A stretch of 64,000 bases of DNA from Pseudomonas gingeri (GCF_013385635.1 NZ_JACAPR010000007.1:217427-281426), one strand, 5' to 3'; shown: positions 29,873 to 38,604, counted from the stretch's first letter. The notes: generated by a model not told the origin, from the letters alone. Numbers and translations: made by a program.

Positions 29873-29900
29873 GAAAAGCCCGGCTCAGGCCGGGCTTTTC
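29873..29900 (+). terminator. intrinsic terminator between oprF and kinase gene
   Basis: GAAAAGCCCGGC-TCAG-GCCGGGCTTTTC is symmetrical, so it can end both oprF and the convergent narK-kinase transcript. Confidence 0.93.
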
Positions 29901-29930
29901 TTTGCCTGCGATTTGCTCGATATCTGTTGT

Positions 29931-31601
29931 TCAGGGTTTTAGCGACCACACCAGAATGCCCAGGTTGATCAGCAGCGATACCAGCGCCACCGTGCGCCAG
30001 ACTTTCAAGGGTTCGCGTTCCAGCAATGGTCGGGGGCGAACGCTCATCACACCGCGCTCGGACTTCTCCAGGGCCAGCAGCCATTCCTCGGCCGTCTCGT
30101 AGCGTTGTCCGGGGTCGACCGCGACGGCGCGGTTCAGGCTCTGCGCCAGCCAGTCGGGAAGATCGGGGCGATAACGCCCGGCACTCACCGGTGCGCCAAA
30201 GCGCGGGCGTTGGAAGGCTTCGATTTCACCATGGGGATAGTGCCCTGTCAGCAGATAGAACAGGCTGACACCGACGCTGTAGAGGTCCTGGCGAATGTCC
30301 GGAGCCTGCCCGTCGAACGCCTCCGGAGCGATGTAGCTGGGTGTGCCCGGCAGTTCCTGGCTCGGTTCCTCGCTCAGACCCGGGCAATAGGCCAAGCCGA
30401 AATCCAGCAGGCGCAGTTCACCGTCTGAGCCCAGGTGGAGGTTTTCCGGCTTGATGTCGCGATGGAGGATATTGCGCCGGTGCAGCATGCCCACCGCCTG
30501 CAACGTGCGCCGTGCCAGTTCCTGCCATTGTGCCAGCGGCAGCGGCCCGATCTGCTGGAACAGCTCGGCGAGGGTCAGCCCCGGGTATTCGCGCATCAGG
30601 TAATACAGGTGCTGGCGTTGTGGTGCCGGATGCACCTCGGGGAAGCAGCGGCCGGCGACCCGGCGCAGAAACCATTCTTCCTGAAGCAGGTCCTGTCCGG
30701 CGTGGGGTTCCGCATGGCGGCTTTGCGGCAGGGTCTTGAGCAGCCAGGGCTGTTGCTGGGCATCGCGGACGCGATAGAGGATCGATTGCCGGGTCTGTCC
30801 GAGGACGCTTTCGACCTGCCAGTTTTCGAACGACTGTCCGGGTTTCAGCGGGGGCGGCAGGGGCCATTGCTGCAGTTGGATCAGGGTATCGCCGAGGCTG
30901 TTCTCTCCCGGCTGGTCGACCCGCACCAGCAGGGCGCTGGCGTTGTCCTGGCTGCCGGCCAGGTGGGCGGCGCTGACCAGGGTCATCACGGCGCTTTCGA
31001 GCTCCGGTTGTTCGCGCAGGATAGCCGCGATCGCCGGGTCGCCGAGGGTGGCCCATACCCCGTCGCTGAGCAACAGGAAACTCTCGCCCTGGCGTACTTC
31101 ACCATCGAGGTAGTCGACCACCAGGTGCTGATCCAGGCCCATGGCCCGCTTGAGTACGTGCTGCATGTCCGGTTGTTCCCAGACATGCTCCTGGCTGATG
31201 CGTTGCAACTGCCCGGCATACCAGCGATAGACCCGGCAATCGCCGACATGGGCCAGGGTAAAGCGGCGGCCACGCAGGACCAAGGCGCTCAAGGTGGTGA
31301 GCAGCGGTTGGCCGCCGCCATTGGCTTGCAACCAGCGGTTCTGCGCCAGCAGCAGCCGGTCCAGCGCCTGGGCGACGCCCCAGGTCTGCGGTGTGGCGTA
31401 ATAGTCGAGGGCCAGCGCCTGCAGGGTCGACTGCGCAGCCAGGGCGCCATCGGCGCACTGGCTGACACCGTCGGCTATCGCGAACAGATAGCCCTTGCTG
31501 GCCGCCAGCTCCGGCGCGGGAGTGACCAGGCGCAAGGCGTCCTGGTTTTCCGCGCGCGGGCCGGTGGCCGTGGCCTGGGCAAAACTCAGTTGCAGGCCCA
31601 C
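29931..31601 (-). CDS. bifunctional PP2C phosphatase / Ser-Thr kinase of the nas operon
   Basis: A 556-residue two-domain signalling protein. Residues 1-235 are a PP2C-type phosphatase (RAENQDA, FAIADGVSQCADG, LLSDGVWATLGD, GSQDNASALLV, all metal-binding Asp positions kept). Residues about 260-520 are an eukaryotic-type kinase with HRDIKPENLHL and LLDFGLAY. A single C-terminal membrane helix (about 533-552) anchors it. It begins 6 bases after the nitrate transporter gene, so it is co-expressed with nitrate assimilation; the homologous gene sits beside nasA and nirB in P. aeruginosa. The target is unknown. Confidence 0.9.
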   Translation of the reverse strand: MGLQLSFAQATATGPRAENQDALRLVTPAPELAASKGYLFAIADGVSQCADGALAAQSTLQALALDYYATPQTWGVAQALDRLLLAQNRWLQANGGGQPLLTTLSALVLRGRRFTLAHVGDCRVYRWYAGQLQRISQEHVWEQPDMQHVLKRAMGLDQHLVVDYLDGEVRQGESFLLLSDGVWATLGDPAIAAILREQPELESAVMTLVSAAHLAGSQDNASALLVRVDQPGENSLGDTLIQLQQWPLPPPLKPGQSFENWQVESVLGQTRQSILYRVRDAQQQPWLLKTLPQSRHAEPHAGQDLLQEEWFLRRVAGRCFPEVHPAPQRQHLYYLMREYPGLTLAELFQQIGPLPLAQWQELARRTLQAVGMLHRRNILHRDIKPENLHLGSDGELRLLDFGLAYCPGLSEEPSQELPGTPSYIAPEAFDGQAPDIRQDLYSVGVSLFYLLTGHYPHGEIEAFQRPRFGAPVSAGRYRPDLPDWLAQSLNRAVAVDPGQRYETAEEWLLALEKSERGVMSVRPRPLLEREPLKVWRTVALVSLLINLGILVWSLKP

Positions 31602-31607
31602 GGCGCC

Positions 31608-32819
31608 TCAGACCCGTGCGGCGGTGACGGCGGCCGAGCCCCAGGTGGTTCTCCAGCGACGCTTGACCCCGTGCAGGCCGAACCAGGCCAGGACACCGAG
31701 GCTGGCGAACAACCACAAGGCCATCTGATAGCTGCCGGTGCTCTGCTTGATCGCACCCATGCCGGCCGCCAGGGCAAAACCGCCGATGCCGCCGGCCATA
31801 CCGATCAGCCCGGTCATCACGCCGATTTCCAGGCGAAAGCGCTGCGGCACCAGCTGGAACACCGCGCCGTTACCGGCACCCAGGCCGAGCATCGCCAGGA
31901 CGAACAGGGCCAGGGCGGCATAGGAACTGGGTAGATTGAAGCCGACCGCGGCAATGCAGATCGCCGCCACCGTGTACATGCCGAGCAAGGTGCGTATGCC
32001 GCCGAAGCGGTCGGCCAGCGCGCCACCCAGGGGCCGCATCAGGCTGCCGCCAAACACGCAGGCGGCGGTGTAGTAGCCGGCGGTCACCGGGCTCAGGGCG
32101 TACTGGTCGTTGAAGTAGCCGGGCAGGGCGCTGGCCAGGCCGATGAAACCACCGAAGGTCACGCTGTAGAAAAACATGAACCACCAGCTGTCGCGATCAC
32201 CCAGGGCTTTCATGTAGTCGGCCATGGATTTGGCCTTGGGCCGTTGCGGGGCGTTGCGTGCCAGCCAGGCAAACACGACCAGGGTGATCACCAGGGGAAT
32301 CAGGGCGAAACCGAAGACATTGCTCCAGCCGAAGGAGGCCGCGAGCAGAGGTGCGATCAGGGCGGCGAACACGGTCCCCGAGTTACCGGCTCCGGCGATG
32401 CCCATGGCCTTGCCCTGGTGCTGTGGCGGATACCATTGCGAGGCCAGGGGCAGGGCGACGGCGAACGAAGCGCCGGCCATGCCGAGGAACAGTCCCAGCA
32501 GCAGGGCCTGTTCGTAACTGTGGATACCCAGTTTCCAAGCCCCGAACAGCGCCACGATAACGATGACCTGGCCGATGATCCCGGCGGTCTTGGGTGACAG
32601 CCGATCGGCCAGCAAACCCATCAGGAAGCGCAGGAATGCCCCGGCCAGGATAGGCGTCGCCACCACCAGCCCGCGTTGCTGGGTGGTCAGGTGCAGGTCG
32701 GCGGCGATTTGCACCGCCAGGGGGCCGAGCAGGTACCAGACCATGAAACTCAGGTCGAAATACAGAAAGGCCGAAAACAGTGTCGGGGTATGGCCGGACT
32801 TCCAGAAACTTGCATTCAT
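31608..32819 (-). CDS. nasA: nitrate transporter, NarK/NasA (MFS)
   Basis: A 403-residue major facilitator with 12 hydrophobic helices. Nitrate-signature segments include MGLLADRLSPK (loop 2-3), GAGNSGTVFAAL (helix 5) and GAGNGAVFQLVP (helix 11), the twin glycine-rich motifs of the NNP family. The start MNASFWKSGHTPTLFSAF is used; a longer in-frame form would cover the leader hairpins and is rejected. Expression should require read-through of the upstream leader terminator, so it responds to nitrate through NasT. Confidence 0.93.
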   Translation of the reverse strand: MNASFWKSGHTPTLFSAFLYFDLSFMVWYLLGPLAVQIAADLHLTTQQRGLVVATPILAGAFLRFLMGLLADRLSPKTAGIIGQVIVIVALFGAWKLGIHSYEQALLLGLFLGMAGASFAVALPLASQWYPPQHQGKAMGIAGAGNSGTVFAALIAPLLAASFGWSNVFGFALIPLVITLVVFAWLARNAPQRPKAKSMADYMKALGDRDSWWFMFFYSVTFGGFIGLASALPGYFNDQYALSPVTAGYYTAACVFGGSLMRPLGGALADRFGGIRTLLGMYTVAAICIAAVGFNLPSSYAALALFVLAMLGLGAGNGAVFQLVPQRFRLEIGVMTGLIGMAGGIGGFALAAGMGAIKQSTGSYQMALWLFASLGVLAWFGLHGVKRRWRTTWGSAAVTAARV

Positions 32820-32926
32820 GACGCACCTCAGCGGTAAGAGTCTCAGGGGAGGGGCTATTGCAAGGGGCATCGGGTGGTGCGCCTGTACGGCTGCACCACC
32901 GGCCCGCGTTTGCGGAGCCAAAACGC

Positions 32927-33008
32927 AAAAAACGTCGCTACCCGCTCTGCTTGCGCGAAGGGGGGGCGACGTCTTTGTCGTACAGTGGGGCAACCGCCGT
33001 TGGTTACC
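32927..33008 (-). promoter_or_regulatory. ANTAR-type antitermination leader of nasA/narK
   Basis: Read on the minus strand: hairpin 1 is GGTAACC-AACGGC-GGTTGCC (32989-33008), hairpin 2 is CGAC-AAAGAC-GTCG (32967-32980), and an intrinsic terminator pairs ACGTCGC with GCGACGT followed by T6 (32927-32972). Both loops are six bases with A at position 1 and G at position 4, the ANTAR target rule. Hairpin 2 uses the bases that form the terminator's left arm, so the two structures exclude each other. NasT, encoded immediately upstream, has the ANTAR domain needed. Confidence 0.85.
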
Positions 33009-33022
33009 TGCGGGATTTACTT

Positions 33023-33038
33023 AGCAAGAGGCGGGCCA
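33023..33038 (-). promoter_or_regulatory. sigma-54 promoter of nasA/narK
   Basis: On the minus strand TGGCCCGCCTCTTGCT has GG and GC 10 bases apart (-24/-12), matching the RpoN consensus. It stands 14 bases before the first leader hairpin, which places the transcript start at the leader. NtrC activation is the expected partner, an inference. Confidence 0.8.
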
Positions 33039-33061
33039 GAGTTGCCCTCGGTGCCGTCGGC

Positions 33062-33637
33062 TCAGCCGAGCAGCTCGCTCATGGCAATGATCTGCTCGGC
33101 GACCTGGATCAGCTTCTGCTGCCGGCTCATGGCCTGGCGCCGCATCAGCGTATAGGCCTCTTCTTCCTTGCAGTTCTTCATTTTCATCAGCAGGCCCTTG
33201 GCCTGCTCGATGCGCTTGCGCTCCGCCAGTTGCTGGTCCCGTGCCTGCAACTGGGCACGCAAGGCCTGGTCGCTCTCGAAACGGGCCATGGCGACATCGA
33301 GGATCGGTTGCAGGCGCTGGGCCTGGATACCTTCGACGATATAGGCGCTGACGCCGGACTTGATGGCCTGGCGCATTACGTCGGGATCATGTTCGTCGGT
33401 GAACATCACGATGGGCCGGGGCTGGTCGCGGGTGACCAGCACGACCTGTTCCATGACATCGCGGCTGGGGGACTCGGTGTCGATCAGGATGACGTCCGGG
33501 CGCACGCTTTCGACGCGAGCCGGCAGGTCGATGGTCAGTCCCGATTCGTCGATGACCTCGAAGCCCGCCTCGATCAGGGCGGCCCTGAGCCGTCCGACTT
33601 TCTTTGCCGTGTCGTTGATCAGCAGGATACGCAACAT
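33062..33637 (-). CDS. nasT: NasT, ANTAR-domain nitrate antiterminator
   Basis: A 191-residue response-regulator-like protein: a receiver domain (residues 1-120, RILLINDT and DVILIDTESPSRD) followed by a C-terminal ANTAR RNA-binding domain (about 130-190, with KRIEQAKGLLMKMKNCKEEEAY and the AxxxR...MS positions). It binds twin-hexaloop RNA to stop termination. The ATG complement at 33637 follows AGGAG; a longer in-frame version reads into nasS and is rejected. It follows nasS by 14 bases. NasS is expected to sequester NasT until nitrate or nitrite is present. Confidence 0.95.
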   Translation of the reverse strand: MLRILLINDTAKKVGRLRAALIEAGFEVIDESGLTIDLPARVESVRPDVILIDTESPSRDVMEQVVLVTRDQPRPIVMFTDEHDPDVMRQAIKSGVSAYIVEGIQAQRLQPILDVAMARFESDQALRAQLQARDQQLAERKRIEQAKGLLMKMKNCKEEEAYTLMRRQAMSRQQKLIQVAEQIIAMSELLG

Positions 33638-33651
33638 GTTCGGTTCTCCTG

Positions 33652-34863
33652 TCAGCGGCGGGCGAGCGCGGCCGGCTCGTCGTGCAGGGCATGCAGCGTG
33701 AAGCCGCGGGCGTAGGCGGCCGGGTCGGAGCCGTCCCAGGTCTTGCCGTCGATCAACTGGCTGCTGCGCATCACCTCGGGGCCATGCTCGATGCCCAGGG
33801 CTTCTGCTGCCTGGCGATAGAGTGCCAGTTGCTGTACCTGGCGGGCGACGCCGAGATAGTCGGGATCCTCGCGCAACAGGCCCCAGCGGCGGAATTGGGT
33901 CATGAACCACATGCCGTCTGACAGGTACGGCAGGTTCACTTCGCCAGTGCCGTGGAAGCGCAAGGCGTGGGGATCCTGCCAGCGATGGCCGAGGCCGTCT
34001 TCATAGTCGCCGAGCAGGCGTGGCTGGATATGTTCCACCGGCGCATCGAGGTAGTCGCTGCCGCTGAGCAACTGGGCGGTGCTGCGGCGGTTCTCCGGAC
34101 TCTGTTCGATAAAGCGGCTGGCTTCGAGGACGGCCATCACCAGGGCCCGGGCGGTGTTGGGGTATTGCTCGACAAAGGCGCGGGTGCAGCCAAGGACTTT
34201 TTCCGGATGATCGGGCCAGATCGCCTGGCTGGTGGCGAGGGTAAAGCCCAGGCCTTGCTTGACCGCGCTGTCGCACCAGGGCTCGCCGACACAGAAGCCG
34301 TCGATGCGCCCGGCCTGCAGGTGGGCGACCATCTGTGGCGGCGGCACCACCACACTGTTGACGTCCTGCAGCGGATGAATGCCCTGGCTGGCCAGCCAAT
34401 AGTACAGCCACATGGCGTGGGTGCCGGTGGGGAACGTCTGGGCGAAGGTGAGCTTTGCCTTGTTTTGGTGCGCGTGCCGGTCCAGTGCCTCAGGGCTGGT
34501 CACGCCCGCCGCTTGCAGGGCCGACGACAGGTTGATGCTCTGGCCGTTCTGGTTCAGGCCCATCAGGACCGCCATGTCGGTAGCCGGGCTGCCACCGATG
34601 CCCAGGTGCACCGCATAGACCAGTCCGTAAAGACTGTGGGCGGCGTCCAGTTCGCCGCTGACCAGCTTGTCGCGCAGGCTGGCCCAGGACGGCTGGCGCT
34701 TGAGATTCAGGGTCAGGCCATAGGGTTGGGCAAAGCCCTGGGTGGCGGCGACCACCAGCGAGGCGCAATCGCTCAGGGGCATGAAGCCCAGGTCGAGGGC
34801 ATTCTTTTCCGGTGCATCGCTGCCATTGACCCAGGCCAGGGGATTGGCTGGAAATTCGTTCAT
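33652..34863 (-). CDS. nasS: NasS, cytoplasmic nitrate/nitrite sensor
   Basis: A 403-residue member of the NrtA/CmpA solute-binding family. It lacks the signal peptide of the transport versions (it begins MNEFPANPLAWVNGSDAP), as expected for the intracellular sensor that holds NasT inactive. LDLGFMPLSDCASLV and HAMWLYYWLASQGI are family segments. The ATG at 34863 has AAGAG upstream; an ATG six codons earlier would sit directly on the leader's T run without a ribosome site. The first gene of the nasST unit. Confidence 0.93.
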   Translation of the reverse strand: MNEFPANPLAWVNGSDAPEKNALDLGFMPLSDCASLVVAATQGFAQPYGLTLNLKRQPSWASLRDKLVSGELDAAHSLYGLVYAVHLGIGGSPATDMAVLMGLNQNGQSINLSSALQAAGVTSPEALDRHAHQNKAKLTFAQTFPTGTHAMWLYYWLASQGIHPLQDVNSVVVPPPQMVAHLQAGRIDGFCVGEPWCDSAVKQGLGFTLATSQAIWPDHPEKVLGCTRAFVEQYPNTARALVMAVLEASRFIEQSPENRRSTAQLLSGSDYLDAPVEHIQPRLLGDYEDGLGHRWQDPHALRFHGTGEVNLPYLSDGMWFMTQFRRWGLLREDPDYLGVARQVQQLALYRQAAEALGIEHGPEVMRSSQLIDGKTWDGSDPAAYARGFTLHALHDEPAALARR

Positions 34864-34881
34864 CGGCTTTTCACTCTTCAT

Positions 34882-34967
34882 AAAAAAACGCCGCACCCGG
34901 TCCGTGGCTGATCGCCAGACGGGTTGCGACGTCTTTGTCTTTGCACCCGAACCGCCGTTGGTGAGGG
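34882..34967 (-). promoter_or_regulatory. ANTAR-type antitermination leader of nasST
   Basis: On the minus strand: hairpin 1 has loop AACGGC in an ACC/GGT stem extended by CCC/GGG (34946-34967), hairpin 2 has loop AAAGAC in a GAC/GTC stem (34928-34939), and a terminator pairs ACGTCGCAACCCG with CGGGTGCGGCGT then T7 (34882-34932). CCAACGGCGGTT and GACAAAGACGTCGC are identical to the nasA leader. The T run ends one base before an alternative nasS ATG, so termination would occur right at the gene start. Confidence 0.8.
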
Positions 34968-34980
34968 TTTCCACAGATGT

Positions 34981-34996
34981 AGCAAGGCATATGCCA
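34981..34996 (-). promoter_or_regulatory. sigma-54 promoter of nasST
   Basis: Minus-strand TGGCATATGCCTTGCT matches the -24/-12 consensus with exact spacing, and lies 13 bases before hairpin 1 of the leader, the same geometry as the nasA promoter. Confidence 0.78.
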
Positions 34997-35088
34997 GTGT
35001 CCCCGGTCGCGCCGACGGTTCATCAGCTTCTCATCATGATCTGTCGCGGCGGTCACGCCATGATCGCTGACGATTCATCGACAGACAG

Positions 35089-35835
35089 GTGGGATGCAGG
35101 GTGCAGGCTGACGAACGCTTCGCGATAACGTGTCCGGGGGTTCTATCCGCAGAGCGGGTCTTGCATGTGCGGGCCGGCGACGCCGGCGTATGTCTGTGCC
35201 GCGATGACCTGACGGTTGGCTGGTACCTGCCCGCCGGATGGCAGGGCCTGGTGGTCGGACGTGGGGCGATGAAAGTCGTCTCCGGCGGATTGCTCTGCGA
35301 GACCTTGTCCGGGACCTGCCTGATGAAGTTACAGGTGTTCATCGACATGGGCTGCGGTCTCAGCCAGCGCCGTCCCTGCGCCGCATCCTGGGCCGCCTTG
35401 CCGGTGACCGCCACGGTCACCGCCAGCAAGGAGGGCCTGGAGCGTTGGTATATCGAGTGTGCGTTGCGCGGTGATGCTGACTATCAGCGGTTTGCCGGGG
35501 TGGTGCGGCAAAGCGCGAGCTATTGGCTGGTGCTGTTTCTGCTGGAGCAGGGCACCGCCAGTGAAAAGCTGATCGGCCTGGCACGGCGTTATGGTGTCTC
35601 GGTCTCGCATTTTCGTCGTCTGTGTCACCAGGCACTGGGCGGGGCGGCGAAGCCGGAGCTGCGCGACTGGCGCACGGCCAAGGCGCTGTTGCGAATGATC
35701 CGTGGCGGCGGTTCACTCACCGATGTGGCGCTGGAGTACGGTTATGCCTCCTCTTCGCATTTCTCCAAGGAGGTTCGCGAGTTGCTGGGCGTTGCGCCGA
35801 GCCGGCTGCTCGATCTCATGGAGCAGCGCGGTTGA
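35089..35835 (+). CDS. invF: AraC-family T3SS regulator, InvF-like
   Basis: Up to 248 residues; the C-terminal 100 form an AraC double HTH (LIGLARRYGVSVSHFRRLCH, then SLTDVALEYGYASSSHFSKEVRELLG). It is the first gene of the island and directly precedes the secretin gene, exactly as invF precedes invG in Salmonella SPI-1, where InvF with SicA activates translocator and effector genes. The start is uncertain: GTG 35089 gives the longest form, a GTG four codons later is possible, and Salmonella InvF is shorter (about 216). It overlaps sctC by 4 bases. Confidence 0.88.
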   Translation: MGCRVQADERFAITCPGVLSAERVLHVRAGDAGVCLCRDDLTVGWYLPAGWQGLVVGRGAMKVVSGGLLCETLSGTCLMKLQVFIDMGCGLSQRRPCAASWAALPVTATVTASKEGLERWYIECALRGDADYQRFAGVVRQSASYWLVLFLLEQGTASEKLIGLARRYGVSVSHFRRLCHQALGGAAKPELRDWRTAKALLRMIRGGGSLTDVALEYGYASSSHFSKEVRELLGVAPSRLLDLMEQRG

Positions 35836-37487
35836 GAATTCACGCCTCGCGGCGCTGGCTCGGGGCAATGCTCCTGGCCTGCCTGGCGATCCCGCCGGCT
35901 GCTGCCGTACAGGAGAAAAGCGCAGGCTACGTGGCCCGCGAGGAAGGTCTGCGCAGCTTCTTTTCCGCCTTGTCGGCGCCTCTGGGCAAACCGATCATCG
36001 TCAGCAAGGCGGCCGCCAGCAAACGCATCAGTGGCGAGTTCCCGCTGCATTCGGCGCGCCAGACCTTCGACCGCATCGTCGCGCAGATGGGGCTGATCTG
36101 GTACAGCGACGGACAGGCCATCTACCTGTATGACGCTGCCGAGGTGAAAAGCTCGGTGGTGGCGCTACGGGTGATCAGCGTCGAGACCCTGAAGCAGTTC
36201 CTGCGCCAGTCGGGCCTGGAGGACTCGCGTTATCCCTTGCGCAATGACGGGCGCCGGACCTTTTATGTTTCCGGCCCGCCGATCTATGTCGACCTGGTCA
36301 TGCAGGCGGCGCAGTTGATGGACAACCAGCCTTCCGAGCTGTTGCTCGGTCAGCAACGGATCGGCGTGATCCACCTGCTCAACACCTTTGTCGGCGACCG
36401 CAACTACGAGCAACGCGAGCAGAAGATCTCGATCCCCGGCATGGCCACGGTGATCGAGAGCCTGCTCAAGGGCGAGCAGAGCGGTGTCGAGCCGCGGGTC
36501 GAGGTCTCGACCGTGGCCGGCAATCCGTTGCGGATGCCGCAGTTTCCCCTCGAAGGCCTGGCCACGCCGATCTCCCCGGACGATCCCACCGCCCCGCGGG
36601 TGCTGGCGCGGGAAACCGCCGCCGGGAATATTCGCGTGGTGGCCTATCCGGATACCAACAGCCTGCTGGTCAAGGGCCTGCCGGAACAGGTGCGTTTCAT
36701 CGAGAATCTGGTAGCCGCGCTGGATGTGCCCAAGCGTCATGTCGAGCTGTCGCTGTGGATCATCGACTTGAACAAGGACGAATTGAACCAGCTTGGGGTG
36801 AGCTGGCAAGGCGGGATCGATGTCGGTGGCCAGTTGGGCGTTTCCCTCAACGGCGGCTCGGCGACGACCCTGGATGGGGTGTCCTTCATGGCCCGGGTCA
36901 TGGCCCTGGCGCAACAGAACCGGGCCAATGTGGTAGCGCGGCCGGTAATTCTGACGCAGGAGAATGTACCGGCGCTCTTCGACAACAACCGCACCTTCTA
37001 CACGCAGTTGCTGGGGGAGCGCAGTGTCGATCTGCAAAGCGTGACCTACGGCACGCTGATCAGCGTACTGCCGCGTTTTGCCATCGCCGATGAAATCGAG
37101 ATTTCGCTGAATATCGAGGACGGCAGCGAAGTGGAGCATGGCGCGGACGACGGCAAGGTGCAGCCGCTGCCGACGGTCGGCCGTACCCGCATCAGTACCG
37201 TCGCCCGTGTGCCCCAGGGCAAGAGCCTGCTGGTCGGCGGTTTCACCCGTGACGATTATCGCGAGCAGGTGGCGCGCATTCCGCTGCTGGGCTCGATTCC
37301 GCTGATCGGCGGGTTGTTCCGCTACCGGGTCAGCAGTTCGGCCAACACGGCGCGGGTGTTCCTGATCCAGCCCAAGGAAATCCTCGGGGCCTTGCAGGAG
37401 AGCACCCGGGACCTGGGCAAGGGCCTGATGACCGTGGAACAGCAGGACGCCGTGCGCCGGGCCTTCATGCGGGCGGCGGAGTACTGA
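35832..37487 (+). CDS. sctC: SctC secretin (InvG)
   Basis: A 551-residue outer-membrane secretin forming the exit pore of the T3SS. It begins with a TTG inside the invF stop (TTGA), with GGAG 9 bases before; MRIHASRRWLGAMLLACLAIP is the signal peptide. N-terminal N0/N1 ring domains (about 30-180) are followed by N3 (about 180-340) and the secretin core (about 345-520), with GKSLLVGGFTRDDYREQVARIPLLGSIP-type sequence as the family signature. Length is close to Salmonella InvG (about 562). No InvH-type pilotin gene is visible nearby. Confidence 0.95.
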   Translation: MRIHASRRWLGAMLLACLAIPPAAAVQEKSAGYVAREEGLRSFFSALSAPLGKPIIVSKAAASKRISGEFPLHSARQTFDRIVAQMGLIWYSDGQAIYLYDAAEVKSSVVALRVISVETLKQFLRQSGLEDSRYPLRNDGRRTFYVSGPPIYVDLVMQAAQLMDNQPSELLLGQQRIGVIHLLNTFVGDRNYEQREQKISIPGMATVIESLLKGEQSGVEPRVEVSTVAGNPLRMPQFPLEGLATPISPDDPTAPRVLARETAAGNIRVVAYPDTNSLLVKGLPEQVRFIENLVAALDVPKRHVELSLWIIDLNKDELNQLGVSWQGGIDVGGQLGVSLNGGSATTLDGVSFMARVMALAQQNRANVVARPVILTQENVPALFDNNRTFYTQLLGERSVDLQSVTYGTLISVLPRFAIADEIEISLNIEDGSEVEHGADDGKVQPLPTVGRTRISTVARVPQGKSLLVGGFTRDDYREQVARIPLLGSIPLIGGLFRYRVSSSANTARVFLIQPKEILGALQESTRDLGKGLMTVEQQDAVRRAFMRAAEY

Positions 37488-37488
37488 C

Positions 37489-38601
37489 ATGGCGTTCATC
37501 AACCCCGCCTTGAGCCGTGCGTCCATGGCCCGTCTCGACCTGGCCCGGCAGGAGGCGCAAGCACCGCCCGATGTCGACGCGGCTGACCAGGATGCCAGCC
37601 CGGCCGGGTTGCTCCAGCGTTTTATCCAGAACAGCGACGAGATGTCGGCGGCCCTGACGCAGTTTCGCAATCGCCGCCTGTTCGAACTCAAGACCGACAG
37701 CCGGCCCGAGAGTTTCGAGTCGGTGCTCGATGACGACGTGGTGCCCAAGGCCCGCCAGGTGCTGGCGCTGTGCAAGGTCGCGGACAAACCGGTCGAATGG
37801 CTGTTGCAGATGGCCCGCGGCCTGTTCCCCGATGACAGCGACCTGGTGCTGGTGCTGCGCGAGCTGATACGGCGCAGGCAATTGGAAGGCCCTGTACGCC
37901 AGCGGCTGGAGAGCCTGCTGGAACAGGTGATTGCCCAGGCTTCACCGAAGCGTCTGAAGGCTGGTATCAACAGCGCCCTGAAGGCCCGGCTGTTCGGTCG
38001 CGCGATGGCCTTGCGAGCCGGATTCCTGCGGCAGGCCTATCGGGATTTCCTGGAAAGCGATGCCGGTGCGGCCAGTTGCTACGAAGACTGGGTGGCATTG
38101 TTCGGGCCGAACCGTCGGGCAGCGGTGCTGGCCTTTATCGAGGCCGCCTTGCTGACGGATATCGATGCCCAGGACCCCAGTTGCTCGCGCAGCGAGTTCG
38201 GCTCGTTGCTGGTCCGGTTAGCCGACCTGAAACGCCTGCGCTCGGCGGACGCGATGTTTGTCGGTGGGCTGTTGAACGATGCGCTGGTCCGCCGGTACAA
38301 CCCGGAGGAACTCGATTGGCTGGTGTTCTTCTTCGGTGTGCTGAAGCACCCCGGTGAACTCGACCAGCTGTTGTCCGGTGTCCTCGGGGAGCAGGTGTTG
38401 CTGGCGTTGCATCGCGAGCGTTCGATGCTGCTGCAGGCGGTCCGGCGGATGTGCCTGCAGTTGCCCGCCGAGCTGTTTGTCGAGAACGCTGCCGCAGAGC
38501 AATTGGCCGGGCAGTTCGCCACCCTGGCCGATATTGCCTACGCCCATGAGCAGATCGAACAGCGGTGCGGCATGGCGTCCGCCTATTGGCCGGAGGAGTA
38601 G
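37489..38601 (+). CDS. sctW: SctW gatekeeper (InvE)
   Basis: A 370-residue InvE/MxiC-type gatekeeper that controls the switch from translocator to effector secretion. Length equals Salmonella InvE (about 372), and position between secretin and export gate (invG-invE-invA) is the same. The HrpJ-like domain spans about residues 45-210; the sequence is mostly helical with no membrane segment. It starts one base after the sctC stop. Named mainly by position, length and family-like helical pattern. Confidence 0.88.
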   Translation: MAFINPALSRASMARLDLARQEAQAPPDVDAADQDASPAGLLQRFIQNSDEMSAALTQFRNRRLFELKTDSRPESFESVLDDDVVPKARQVLALCKVADKPVEWLLQMARGLFPDDSDLVLVLRELIRRRQLEGPVRQRLESLLEQVIAQASPKRLKAGINSALKARLFGRAMALRAGFLRQAYRDFLESDAGAASCYEDWVALFGPNRRAAVLAFIEAALLTDIDAQDPSCSRSEFGSLLVRLADLKRLRSADAMFVGGLLNDALVRRYNPEELDWLVFFFGVLKHPGELDQLLSGVLGEQVLLALHRERSMLLQAVRRMCLQLPAELFVENAAAEQLAGQFATLADIAYAHEQIEQRCGMASAYWPEE

Positions 38602-38604
38602 GCC

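Noticed and set aside
32820..32993. Upstream extension of the nitrate transporter
   Set aside because: It would translate the leader hairpins and terminator, and family members begin at the MNASFWKSGHTP type N-terminus.
33638..33910. Long N-terminal extension of nasT
   Set aside because: The added residues are Pro/Arg-rich and overlap the nasS coding end; the ATG at 33637 has a proper AGGAG site.
35000..35088. HilA-box search upstream of invF
   Set aside because: TTCATC-like words occur, but no spaced direct repeat close to the Salmonella HilA box was convincing.
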